Assembly (NCBI GenBank): GCA_023269645.1
Contig: JAHFPR010000003.1
Coordinates: 1-28,833 of the forward strand
DNA length: 28,833 nt
Direction of reading: 5' to 3'
Source: Alphaproteobacteria bacterium
GTDB lineage: Bacteria; Pseudomonadota; Alphaproteobacteria; Rickettsiales; UBA8987
Of the stretch, positions 22,174 to 28,833 are shown piece after piece. Position 1 is the first letter of the stretch. Each line of letters begins with the position of its first letter. Position numbers and translations under genes: made by a program. Below the pieces are notes generated by a model. That model searched no databases and had not been told where the DNA came from. It saw only the letters and a list, made by a program, of their open reading frames with translations.

Positions 22174-23025
22174 ATGTATTTCTTCTATTTCGATGAGTCC
22201 GGTTCCCGCGACCCTTCCATCGGTACGCCTGAAAAACCGAAAAACCATCTTTATGTACTGCTTGCTGTTGGTATGTATGAAGGCCAGTGGCATCATTTCG
22301 AGCGCACCGTTTCTAATACCAAGCTGGAGTTGGCAGACTATCTTTGCCAGGAACGCAAAGGCAAATTTGACCTTGCTGCGTGCGAAATAAAATCCAATTG
22401 GATCAGAAACTCCAAAGAGCGGAAAGAAAAAAGCCCCTTCCTGCACGCACTGGACAGCGAAGATAGAGAACGCCTTGTTGCAACTTTTTTTGAGCAAATC
22501 GTTGAACGCAATACTGTGATTATGGCCGCCGTTGTTGACAAGCGTTATCTCCACGACCATATGACCCATGAAACACTCCACAAAAAAGCCTATGAATTCT
22601 TATTGGAACGTATCGAAAACTATATGAATGAATACCATTCGCGGCATAGGGCGCTCATAGTAATGGATGACACAAGCAAGGAACTGAACCAGGCGGTTGC
22701 CATGAAGCACGCCTTCTTCCAGCGCGCAGGCAATCAGAACACGCGTTTCAAGCATATTGTAGAATATCCGTTCTTTACGCGGAGTGAGCTATCTAACGGA
22801 GTGCAATTGGCCGATCTTCTCGCGTATAATGTTTACAGGGCATTCAAGGACGAGAATTTCTCCTACCCATACCTTCAACTGATGCTGCCCAACCTTTACA
22901 GTCGGAAAGAGGGTAAAGCGATGGATGGCTTAAAGGTCTGGCCGGAAAAATCGCCCTTGATAGAAAAGGCTCGGCAGGCGTGGAAGGTATATAAAAACGG
23001 AAATCTACTGAAAGTAGGGGCGTAA
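22174..23025 (+). CDS. DUF3800-family protein inserted between mlaE and mlaF
   Basis: A 283-residue protein. It opens with Y-F-F-Y-F-D-E-S-G (residues 2-10), has V-M-D-D near 164-167 and closes with Q-L-A-D-L-L-A-Y near 209-216. These acidic motifs define DUF3800, which is thought to have an RNase H-like nuclease fold and often occurs among mobile or defence genes. A strong ribosome site, GGGAGGGCGGG, precedes the ATG, 12 bases after mlaE. The base composition is plainly AT-richer than mlaE, mlaF and radA, which suggests transfer. The biochemical role is unproven. Confidence 0.88.
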   Translation: MYFFYFDESGSRDPSIGTPEKPKNHLYVLLAVGMYEGQWHHFERTVSNTKLELADYLCQERKGKFDLAACEIKSNWIRNSKERKEKSPFLHALDSEDRERLVATFFEQIVERNTVIMAAVVDKRYLHDHMTHETLHKKAYEFLLERIENYMNEYHSRHRALIVMDDTSKELNQAVAMKHAFFQRAGNQNTRFKHIVEYPFFTRSELSNGVQLADLLAYNVYRAFKDENFSYPYLQLMLPNLYSRKEGKAMDGLKVWPEKSPLIEKARQAWKVYKNGNLLKVGA

Positions 23026-23216
23026 AAGGAAAATTATTTAAAAAGGAAAATTATGATGTCAGGCTGGGCATTACCCCATATCGAGCTCACCAGGAGCACC
23101 TGACATATAAAGAATATACCACTATTTATAAATCGGCAAGGGGTTTTGCGAAAAACGCAAGTGTTATATTCAAGTTATTAATATAAAAAGAAAGATTCAA
23201 CTTTAAGGTCAACATT
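23024..23216. repeat. AT-rich gap after the DUF3800 gene with a direct repeat and inverted repeats
   Basis: AAAAGGAAAATTAT occurs twice, at 23024-23037 and 23041-23054. An inverted pair ATGTCAGG/CCTGACAT lies at 23056-23106. A small hairpin TTGCG/CGCAA follows near 23145-23160. A promoter for mlaF may be in the AT-rich part at 23160-23200, but no clear hexamer pair is visible. The direct repeat may mark the right edge of the inserted DUF3800 segment. Confidence 0.45.
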
Positions 23217-24011
23217 ATGATTGCCATCACTCCCAAAATCGAGGTGCCCAAAATCGAGGTGAAAGACCTCGCCAAGGCGTTCGGGCGCAAGAAGGTGCTC
23301 GCGGGCGTGAGCTTCACGGTGAACAAGGGCGAGTCGCTGGTGGTCATCGGCGGCTCCGGCACGGGGAAATCCGTGCTGCTCAAGAACATCATCGGGCTGC
23401 TTCGCCCCGACAAGGGAACTATCCGGATTGACGGGGAAGACACTACGCGGTTTGCAGGCAGCGCGCGGGATACGGTGATGCGCAAGTTCGGCTATCTGTT
23501 CCAGGGCGGCGCGTTGTTCGATAGCCTGCCCATCTGGGAGAATGTGGCGTTCGGGCTTATCCAGGCGGATGGTATGGAGCGCGATAAGGCGAAGGAAATC
23601 GCGCTGACGAAACTGCAATCGGTGGGGCTGGATAAAGAGGTGGGCGCGCTGTTCCCGGCGGAGCTTTCCGGCGGGATGCAGAAACGCGTGGCACTGGCGC
23701 GGGCTATCGCGCGCGATCCGGAAATCATTTTTTTCGATGAGCCAACCACGGGGCTGGACCCCATCATGGCGGATGTCATCAACGGGCTGATCGTGAAAGC
23801 CTCCAAGGATCTGGGTGCCACCACCATCACCATCACCCACGATATGGCGAGTGTGCGGAAAGTCGCGGATAACGTCGCCATGCTGTACGAGGGCAAGCTC
23901 ATCTGGCAGGGAACCGTGAAAGCGATGGAAAAGAGCGGCAATCCGTTCGTCGAGCAGTTCATCCACGGAAGGGCAGAAGGGCCGATAGCGATTAAATTGC
24001 AGGATCATTAA
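23217..24011 (+). CDS. mlaF: ABC transporter ATP-binding protein, MlaF family
   Basis: ATPase of the Mla-type phospholipid transporter. The 264-residue product has Walker A G-G-S-G-T-G-K-S at 45-52, the signature L-S-G-G-M-Q-K-R near 140-147, Walker B with F-F-D-E-P-T-T-G-L-D near 163-172, and the H-loop T-H-D-M near 202. Near the N-terminus a 15-bp sequence is exactly repeated (23232-23261), giving P-K-I-E-V twice; this looks like slippage. Separated from mlaE by the DUF3800 gene, it may need its own promoter. Confidence 0.93.
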   Translation: MIAITPKIEVPKIEVKDLAKAFGRKKVLAGVSFTVNKGESLVVIGGSGTGKSVLLKNIIGLLRPDKGTIRIDGEDTTRFAGSARDTVMRKFGYLFQGGALFDSLPIWENVAFGLIQADGMERDKAKEIALTKLQSVGLDKEVGALFPAELSGGMQKRVALARAIARDPEIIFFDEPTTGLDPIMADVINGLIVKASKDLGATTITITHDMASVRKVADNVAMLYEGKLIWQGTVKAMEKSGNPFVEQFIHGRAEGPIAIKLQDH

Positions 24012-24015
24012 GGGA

Positions 24016-24082
24016 GTGGTGAGAGTTTAGAGTTGAGAGTGGAGTGAAGATTGCTCTACACTCCACTCTCAACTCTCACCAC
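24016..24082. repeat. Fold-back pair of 7-bp repeats between mlaF and radA
   Basis: The left arm is units GTGGTGA, GAGTTTA, GAGTTGA, GAGTGGA, GTG. The complement of the right arm is GTGGTGA, GAGTTGA, GAGTGGA, GTG. The arms are identical except that the left has one extra unit (31 versus 24 bases). The loop is 12 bases. It lies 13 bases before the radA start. Confidence 0.85.
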
Positions 24083-24094
24083 GCAACTCTCATC

Positions 24095-25486
24095 ATGGCC
24101 AAGCCTAAACATCAGTTCGTCTGCCAGGAATGCGGTGCTGTTTCGCAGAAATGGGCGGGGCAGTGCGCGGATTGCGGCGGCTGGAACTGTATCGTGGAGG
24201 AAACCGCGCCGCGCGGCTTCACCAAGGTGAGCGGGCAGGGCAACGCGGGCGGAAAAACGCTGGATTTCGAGGATTTGAGCGCGCAGGCGGGCGAAGCACC
24301 GCGCACCCCCACCCGCATCGGGGAGCTGGATCGGGTGCTGGGCGGCGGGTTGACGCGCGGCTCGGCGGTGCTCATCGGCGGCGACCCCGGCATCGGCAAA
24401 TCCACGGTGCTGCTGCAGCTTGCCGCCGGCCTCGCTGCAAGCGGGAAAACCGCCATGATCGTCACCGGCGAGGAGTCCACCGCCCAGGTGCGGATGCGCG
24501 CGAAGCGGCTGGGGCTTCAGGATGCGAAGGTGCACCTCGCCTACGCCACCGGCGTGGGGGAGATTCTGGCCGCGCTGCGCCGGGAGAAACCCGACCTCGC
24601 CGTGATTGATTCCATCCAGACCATGTTCGTGGAGGATATTGATTCCGCACCCGGAACGGTTACGCAGGTGCGCCAGTCTGCGCATGAACTTATCGCGCTG
24701 TGCAAGCAGATCGGCACGGCACTGGTGCTGGTGGGGCACGTGACGAAAGACGGGCAGATTGCAGGCCCCAAAGTGCTGGAGCATATGGTGGATACCGTGC
24801 TCTATTTCGAGGGCGACCGGGGGCATCAGTTCCGGCTGCTGCGTGCGGTGAAAAACCGCTTCGGCGCGGCGGGGGAAATCGGCGTGTTCGCCATGACGGA
24901 CAAAGGGCTGGAGGAGGTGACGAACCCCTCCGCGCTGTTTATTTCCGGCAAGGCAGGCGAGGTGAGCGGCTCAGTGGTGTTCGCGGGGGTGGAGGGCACA
25001 CGCCCGGTGCTGGCGGAAATTCAGGCACTGGTTTCGCCTTCGACAATGGCGCAGCCGCGCCGCGCGGCGGTGGGGTGGGATGGCAGCCGCCTGGCGATGG
25101 TGCTGGCGGTGCTGCAGGCGCGCGGGGGCTATCGCTTTGCGGATAAGGAAGTGTAGCTGAACGTGGCGGGTGGCCTGCGGATTACCGAACCGGCGGCGGA
25201 TCTGGCGGTGGCGGCGGCACTGGTTTCGGCACTGGCGGATATGCCCTTCGCGCCCGGCAGCGTGGTGTTCGGCGAGGTGGGATTATCCGGCGAAGTGCGC
25301 CCGGTCGCCCAGACCGAAGCGCGCCTGAAAGAAGCGCAAAAACTCGGATTCAAACAGGCCATCCTGCCGCCGCTGGAAAAGGCTTCTCTCCTAAGTAAAT
25401 CTGATGCAAGTATGGCCTTTATTCTTTCCCCGGTATCGTATATAAGCGGGCTGAAAATGTTTCTGGCGAAACGGGATGCCGGATGA
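24095..25486 (+). pseudogene. radA: DNA repair protein RadA, interrupted by an in-frame TAG
   Basis: RadA is a RecA-like helicase that extends D-loops in recombination. The frame encodes a C4 zinc finger (C-x2-C...C-x2-C, residues 8-27), Walker A G-G-D-P-G-I-G-K-S near 92-100, the RadA K-N-R-F-G motif near 252-256 and a Lon-like C-terminal domain. TAG at 25154-25156 stops it at residue 353. The same frame then continues without a break through L-N-V-A-G-G-L-R-I-T-E-P to a TGA at 25486. In relatives the stop position is usually Tyr or another residue before L/V-N-V, so one base change (TAC or TAT to TAG) explains it. TAG also ends recJ and the phosphoesterase gene, so it is a normal stop here. 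The result is either a truncated protein without most of the Lon-like domain, or a sequencing error. Confidence 0.9.
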
Positions 25487-25547
25487 CGTATGATGGGTGA
25501 TGGAATTTTCTTTCATCCATAATCCACCATCCGTCATCCATCATCCA
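25481..25547. repeat. Fold-back pair of 7-bp repeats between radA and cvpA
   Basis: The left arm, GGATGAC, GTATGAT, GGGTGAT, begins inside the last codons of radA. The complement of the right arm runs GGATGAT, GGATGAC, GGATGGT, GGATTAT. Same unit type as 15772-15841. The arms are uneven in length, as in the other copies. Confidence 0.75.
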
Positions 25548-25554
25548 TACAACC

Positions 25555-26277
25555 ATGCCCTTCACCGAGATTGACATTGCCGTCTGCGTGATTCTCAGCA
25601 CTTCAGCGCTGATCGTGTTCCTGCTGGGCGGGATACGTGTGCTGGTGGGCTTCGCCAAATGGGTCGGTGCGGCGATTATTACTTTCCTGCTGTTCCCGCA
25701 GGCACTGGAACAGACCAAGGGCACGTTCAGCAACCCGATGGTCGGCAATGTGTTGCTGGTGGTGGGGCTGTTCGTGGCGGCACTCGTCATCTGCTCCATC
25801 TTCGCAGCCGGGCTGATGGCCGCGATGGGGCCGTTCAAACGCAGCCTGCTGGATAGATTGTTCGGCCTCGTGCTGGGGCTGGCAATCGGGTTCTATCTTG
25901 TATCCGTGATGCACATATTGTTCGCCACGGCGATGGCGAAGGACGGAAAGGAACCGGAAAAACTCACCCACGGCGCGACCTATAAGCTCACCAAATACGG
26001 CGCGGATATGCTGAAGGATAAAGCGGGTGGCATATTCGAGAAAATCCTCGCCACGCTGGAGGAAAACAAGAAGCTGACCAAGGAACAGGCGGAAGGGGTG
26101 AAAACAAAAATGAAGGAAATGCTGAACCAGGAAGGCAAGGTAATCGGCGAGGAAGTGCATGAAGCGGGCGAGAAAGCCGCAGAAGAAATCAAGGATTCCG
26201 GCCATCTCACTGTTTCCGGGCCGTCTGACGACGAAGATACTTCCGGGGAGAAAATGGCCGGGGAGAAAAAAGAATGA
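25555..26277 (+). CDS. cvpA: CvpA-family membrane protein with a charged C-terminal extension
   Basis: A 240-residue protein with four membrane helices in the first about 125 residues, matching the CvpA (colicin V production) family. The motifs R-G-x4-V-type and F-K-R-S-L-L-D-R-L-F-G-L-V-L-G near 98-112 are typical. The remaining about 100 residues are Lys/Glu-rich and helical, ending in a disordered Ser/Asp/Glu tail. The radA-cvpA-purF order is common in alphaproteobacteria. The stop overlaps the purF start by 4 bases (ATGA), so the two are translationally coupled. The role of CvpA in ordinary cells is poorly defined. Confidence 0.92.
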   Translation: MPFTEIDIAVCVILSTSALIVFLLGGIRVLVGFAKWVGAAIITFLLFPQALEQTKGTFSNPMVGNVLLVVGLFVAALVICSIFAAGLMAAMGPFKRSLLDRLFGLVLGLAIGFYLVSVMHILFATAMAKDGKEPEKLTHGATYKLTKYGADMLKDKAGGIFEKILATLEENKKLTKEQAEGVKTKMKEMLNQEGKVIGEEVHEAGEKAAEEIKDSGHLTVSGPSDDEDTSGEKMAGEKKE

Positions 26278-27731
26278 TGGAATTCACCACTAACCCGTTC
26301 GATTGCCATCCTTTCAGTGGGGATGCGTTGCATGAGGAATGCGGCGTGTTCGGCATCATCGGCCATGTGGATGCCGCTGCCCATTGTGTGCTTGGTCTGC
26401 ACGCGCTCCAGCACCGGGGGCAGGAGGCGGCGGGGATCGTCACCACCGATGGTGAGCAGTTTCACCAGCATCTCGCCTTCGGGCGCGTGGGCGAAAATTT
26501 CAGTTCCGGCGAGGTGATGGAAAGCCTGAAAGGCAGTGCCGCCATCGGCCATAACCGTTATTCCACCAGCGGCGAGAAAAAGAACTACAACAACATCCAG
26601 CCGCTCGTTGCGGAAATCAGCATCGGCAATGTCGCGCTTGCGCATAACGGCAACCTCACCAACGCGCAGACCCTCCGCCGGGGGCTGATCGGGGAGGGCA
26701 CGATTTTCCGCACCACGATGGATACGGAAGTGGTGGTACACCTGCTCGCACAGAGCCGGAAAGGCAATATAACCGACCGGTTGATTGACGCACTCTCCAA
26801 GGTGGAGGGCGGGTATTCGATGGTGGTGCTGACGAAAGATAAACTGATCGGTATACGTGACCCACTCGGCATCCGCCCGCTGATGCTGGGTGAGCTGGAT
26901 GGTGCGTATATCCTCACCTCCGAAACCTGCGCGCTGGATATTATCGGCGCGCGCCATGTCCGCGATGTGGAGCCGGGCGAGTGTGTCGTCATCCGCGCGG
27001 GCGGGCAGCCGGAAAGCCAGCGTCCGTTCAAGAAACTCGCGCCGCGCTTCTGCATTTTCGAGTATGTGTATTTCTCCCGCCCGGATAGCGTCATCTGCGG
27101 GAAATCGGTGAATGACATGCGGAAGCTGATGGGCGTGGAACTCGCGCGTGAAAAGCCCGTGAAGGCCGACATCGTCGTGCCCGTGCCGGATTCCGGCGTG
27201 GCGGCGGCACTGGGCTATGCGGAGGAATCCGGCATCCCGTTCGAGATTGGCATCATCCGCAACCACTATATCGGGCGCACCTTCATCGAGCCGACGGAGC
27301 AGATCCGCCATCTGGGCGTGAAGCTCAAGCATAACGCCAACCGCGCCATCATCGAGGGCAAGCGCGTGATTCTGGTAGATGATTCCGTGGTGCGCGGCAC
27401 GACCAGCAAGAAGATCGTGGAGATGGTGCGTCAGGCCGGGGCGAAGGAGGTGCATCTGCGCATCTCCAGCCCGCCCACCACCGATCCGTGTTTCTACGGT
27501 GTGGATACGCCGAGCAAGGACAAGCTGCTGGCCTCCAGCATGGGCGTGGGGGCAATGGCGAAATTCATGGGCGCGGACAGCCTCGCGTTTCTTTCCGTGA
27601 ATTCGCTCTACCGCGCCGTGGGAAAAAAAACCCGCAACGACAAACAACCCCAATATTGCGACGCCTGCTTCACGGGCGATTATCCCGTGAAAGTGCGGGA
27701 TAAGGAAATGAAGGCCGGGTGCGGGGGGTGA
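26274..27731 (+). CDS. purF: Amidophosphoribosyltransferase (glutamine PRPP amidotransferase)
   Basis: First step of purine synthesis: it makes phosphoribosylamine from PRPP and glutamine. The 485-residue product has a propeptide of 22 residues, then the catalytic Cys at 23 (E-E-C-G-V-F-G). The Ntn-glutaminase domain lies to about 240, and the PRPP loop V-I-L-V-D-D-S-V-V-R-G-T-T near 364-376. Cysteines in R-F-C-I-F-E-Y, D-P-C-F-Y-G and Q-Y-C-D-A-C match the four Fe-S ligands of the Bacillus-type enzyme, so it should carry a [4Fe-4S] cluster and be matured by propeptide cleavage. Confidence 0.97.
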   Translation: MMEFTTNPFDCHPFSGDALHEECGVFGIIGHVDAAAHCVLGLHALQHRGQEAAGIVTTDGEQFHQHLAFGRVGENFSSGEVMESLKGSAAIGHNRYSTSGEKKNYNNIQPLVAEISIGNVALAHNGNLTNAQTLRRGLIGEGTIFRTTMDTEVVVHLLAQSRKGNITDRLIDALSKVEGGYSMVVLTKDKLIGIRDPLGIRPLMLGELDGAYILTSETCALDIIGARHVRDVEPGECVVIRAGGQPESQRPFKKLAPRFCIFEYVYFSRPDSVICGKSVNDMRKLMGVELAREKPVKADIVVPVPDSGVAAALGYAEESGIPFEIGIIRNHYIGRTFIEPTEQIRHLGVKLKHNANRAIIEGKRVILVDDSVVRGTTSKKIVEMVRQAGAKEVHLRISSPPTTDPCFYGVDTPSKDKLLASSMGVGAMAKFMGADSLAFLSVNSLYRAVGKKTRNDKQPQYCDACFTGDYPVKVRDKEMKAGCGG

Positions 27732-27746
27732 GGGCGCAATACATCA

Positions 27747-27868
27747 CGTCATTCCCGCGCAGGCGGGAATGGGAATCCAGCCCAAGCCGCGTCTGCAGCG
27801 GAATAGCTAAAAGATTTTCAGCGGCGTAGACACGCCGCTACTGGATTCCCGCCTGCGCGGGAATGACA
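27747..27868. repeat. Long palindromic repeat element after purF
   Basis: Perfect 23-bp inverted ends, each containing GTCATTCCCGCGCAGGCG or its complement. Inside are AGCCGCGTCTGC and a 20-bp palindrome AGCGGCGTAGACACGCCGCT. The reverse complement of this element recurs at 28741 to the window edge. It may form the 3' hairpin of the radA-cvpA-purF transcript. Confidence 0.88.
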
Positions 27869-27889
27869 TAAATACTTATAGCAAATGCT

Positions 27890-28288
27890 CTAACGGGCTA
27901 GCGCAGCGGAACCGCGTTCCGGAGCGGCGGGAGCAGCCTCTGCCGCCTGCGCCATAGCATCCGGCTGCAGACCGGCGGCAGCTTCCGCAAAGGCTGGAGA
28001 ATTGCGCGCTTCATCAAGGGGAGCCGCTCTTTCCGCCAGCGCGTCCCTGTCTTTTTCAAGCGCGGGGTAGTAATCCGGCTCAAGATACGCCCGCGCATTC
28101 ACGGCGGTATTGTCGTCACCCCCGCCGGGATAGCCTGAAATGCCGGCACTATGCTGAGTTTCTGTGATGGCTTCACCCAGCACTATGTGCGCCTCTCCTT
28201 CGGTGAAGTTCTCGCGCGGCGTTGGCGATTTCCTTCGCTCTTTCAGGAATCCGGGATTTGGCTTCGTCAATGATTTCATGTTGTGCAT
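27890..28288 (-). CDS. Downstream part of a frameshifted unknown gene
   Basis: This frame is open from 28288 to the TAG at 27890, but its first about 28 codons overlap the better-looking frame of the gene at 28493, and its ATG has no ribosome site. From about 28210 onward the sequence reads N-F-T-E-G-E-A-H-I-V-L-G-E-A, continuing with G-Y-P-G-G-G-D-D-N and a helical Glu/Ala-rich tail. It reads as the natural continuation of the upstream frame after a one-base insertion near 28205-28220. The joined product would be about 200 residues. If not a frameshift, it is a separate 132-residue gene of unknown function. Confidence 0.5.
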   Translation of the reverse strand: MHNMKSLTKPNPGFLKERRKSPTPRENFTEGEAHIVLGEAITETQHSAGISGYPGGGDDNTAVNARAYLEPDYYPALEKDRDALAERAAPLDEARNSPAFAEAAAGLQPDAMAQAAEAAPAAPERGSAALAR

Positions 28289-28493
28289 CCGACAACTGCT
28301 CGTCAGGGGTCAGGGTGAGTGCTTTGTAATCCACGTCCCTTTCCACCGCAATTTCCCTTAAGGTATCCTGCGCAAGATGGTGCGCGAACTGGCTTCCTTC
28401 ATCCGCGCCCGCCCGCTCTATCGCGTTGGCGAGGCGATCCCTGTCCGAAAGTTCCGGATTATGCGAATCATCAACATATTCAATTTTGCTCAT
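28173..28493 (-). CDS. Unknown soluble protein, upstream part of a frameshifted gene
   Basis: A 106-residue frame. ATG 28493 follows GGGAGGG by 4 bases. The product is charged and helical, with no signal peptide. The segment I-I-D-E-A-K-S-R-I-P near residues 74-83 resembles I-D-E-A-I-N-A-H-V-P in the 141-residue protein at 7739. The last residues (L-H-R-R-R-G-A-H-S-A-G) look out of frame, while the frame of the ORF at 27890-28288 continues plausibly. The gene is therefore probably broken by a one-base insertion. Promoter at 28537-28569. Confidence 0.6.
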   Translation of the reverse strand: MSKIEYVDDSHNPELSDRDRLANAIERAGADEGSQFAHHLAQDTLREIAVERDVDYKALTLTPDEQLSDAQHEIIDEAKSRIPERAKEIANAARELHRRRGAHSAG

Positions 28494-28536
28494 ACACCCT
28501 CCCAAAAATTTCTTTTAGTAAAACACCTGATAACCT

Positions 28537-28569
28537 ATCATAGCATGGCAATAGTTAACAAAAAGTAAA
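28537..28569 (-). promoter_or_regulatory. CtrA-like promoter for the gene at 28493 (one mismatch)
   Basis: On the minus strand TTTA-N7-TTAA (28569-28555) matches the CtrA consensus at 7 of 8 positions. After 12 bp comes TATGAT (28542-28537). The start would be near 28530. The N7 spacer is T-rich, as in the box at 19635. Confidence 0.55.
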
Positions 28570-28576
28570 GATTTGT

Positions 28577-28679
28577 AATTATCCTCTTGAAGTACGTACT
28601 TCGTCATTCCCCGACTTTTTGTGCCTTGTCGCGCCATAGCCCGCAGGGCGAAGGCGGAAGCAAAAAGTATAGGGGAATC
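28577..28679. repeat. Dispersed repeat, second copy
   Basis: The first 42 bases match 18414-18455 at 36 positions. They are followed by a hairpin with arms ACTTTTTG and CAAAAAGT enclosing a GC-rich loop, and the block closes GGGGAAT. The 340 bases from 28494 to the window end hold the CtrA-like promoter, this repeat and the element at 28741; no gene is visible. Confidence 0.6.
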
Positions 28680-28740
28680 CATGCCTGCTGCAAGCAAACA
28701 TCTGCGCGTAACGGCATTGTCCCCTAAAGATAGATGTGCT

Positions 28741-28833
28741 GTCATTCCAGCGAAGGCTGGAATCCAGTAGCGGCGTGTCTACGCCGCTGAAAGACCGTAG
28801 TTATTTCGCCGCAGACGCGGCTTGCGCTGGATT
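28741..28833. repeat. Long palindromic repeat element, inverted copy, cut by the window end
   Basis: From GTCATTCCAGCG onward this is a close match to the reverse complement of 27747-27868, including the identical 20-bp palindrome AGCGGCGTGTCTACGCCGCT. The outer arm differs at a few bases and the differences are matched within its own hairpin (CCAGC...GCTGG in place of CCCGC...GCGGG). That indicates pressure to keep the stem. The right end lies outside the window. Confidence 0.85.

Noticed and set aside
25154..25156. Recoding of TAG as an amino acid, explaining radA
   Set aside because: TAG clearly ends recJ (2906), the phosphoesterase gene (1032) and the frame at 27890, so it is an ordinary stop here; a point mutation or read error is simpler.
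15772..25547. CRISPR array in the repeated short units
   Set aside because: The repeats are 7-bp and contiguous or opposed, without unique spacers of regular length, and no cas genes are present.
25980..27653. Very long open frame on the minus strand opposite purF and cvpA (about 557 codons)
   Set aside because: Shadow of purF; the His/Arg/Ala-rich composition and lack of any domain fit antisense reading, and purF is certain.
28200..28220. Programmed ribosomal frameshift in the gene at 28493
   Set aside because: No slippery heptamer or obvious downstream pseudoknot at the point where the good frame changes.

Overview
The window comes from a GC-rich alphaproteobacterium. The evidence is the gene order radA-cvpA-purF, the E1-alpha/E1-beta/E2 form of pyruvate dehydrogenase with a short E1-beta, MlaE/MlaF-type transporter genes, an archaeal-type ValRS of the kind found in Rickettsia and some other alphaproteobacteria, and several boxes of the CtrA form TTAA-N7-TTAA. 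A methyl-accepting chemotaxis protein suggests motility or surface signalling. The order cannot be fixed from sequence alone. No tRNA, rRNA, CRISPR array or insertion-sequence transposase was found.

Layout. 1-3695 (+): the end of a metallophosphoesterase gene, recJ, and a DoxX-family membrane protein. 3728-6754 (+): valS, interrupted in frame by at least three palindromic repeat elements. 6870-8164 (+): an exported HEAT-repeat protein and an unknown 141-aa protein behind a CtrA-like promoter. 15760 down to 8225 (-): a long same-strand run in which pdhA, pdhB and pdhC are separated by accessory genes. These are a GIY-YIG nuclease, three small exported proteins, a DUF3147 membrane protein and two HEPN/MNT (HepT/MntA-like) toxin-antitoxin pairs, with a zinc-ribbon protein at the end. 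15845-16438: a possible short structured transcript with a strong terminator, then the chemoreceptor promoter. 16439-17656 (+): chemoreceptor. 18177-17761 (-): rsfS. 19533-18509 (-): three small unknown proteins behind a CtrA-like promoter. 21145-19676 (-): gatB. 21334-24011 (+): mlaE and mlaF, with an AT-richer DUF3800 gene between them. 24095-27731 (+): radA (broken by an in-frame TAG), cvpA, purF. 28493-27890 (-): an unknown gene behind a CtrA-like promoter, apparently frameshifted.

Three themes tie the window together. (1) Palindromic repeats, often with GTCATT...AATGAC-like ends, lie between genes and also inside two coding sequences, much like Rickettsia palindromic elements. (2) A second repeat class is built from 7-bp units. 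In gaps it forms fold-back arms, and in two cases the arms differ by exactly one 7-bp unit. (3) Three promoters share the layout TTAA-N7-TTAA, 11-12 bp, then a -10 hexamer, and each drives small proteins of unknown function. This suggests a CtrA-controlled set of uncharacterised genes.
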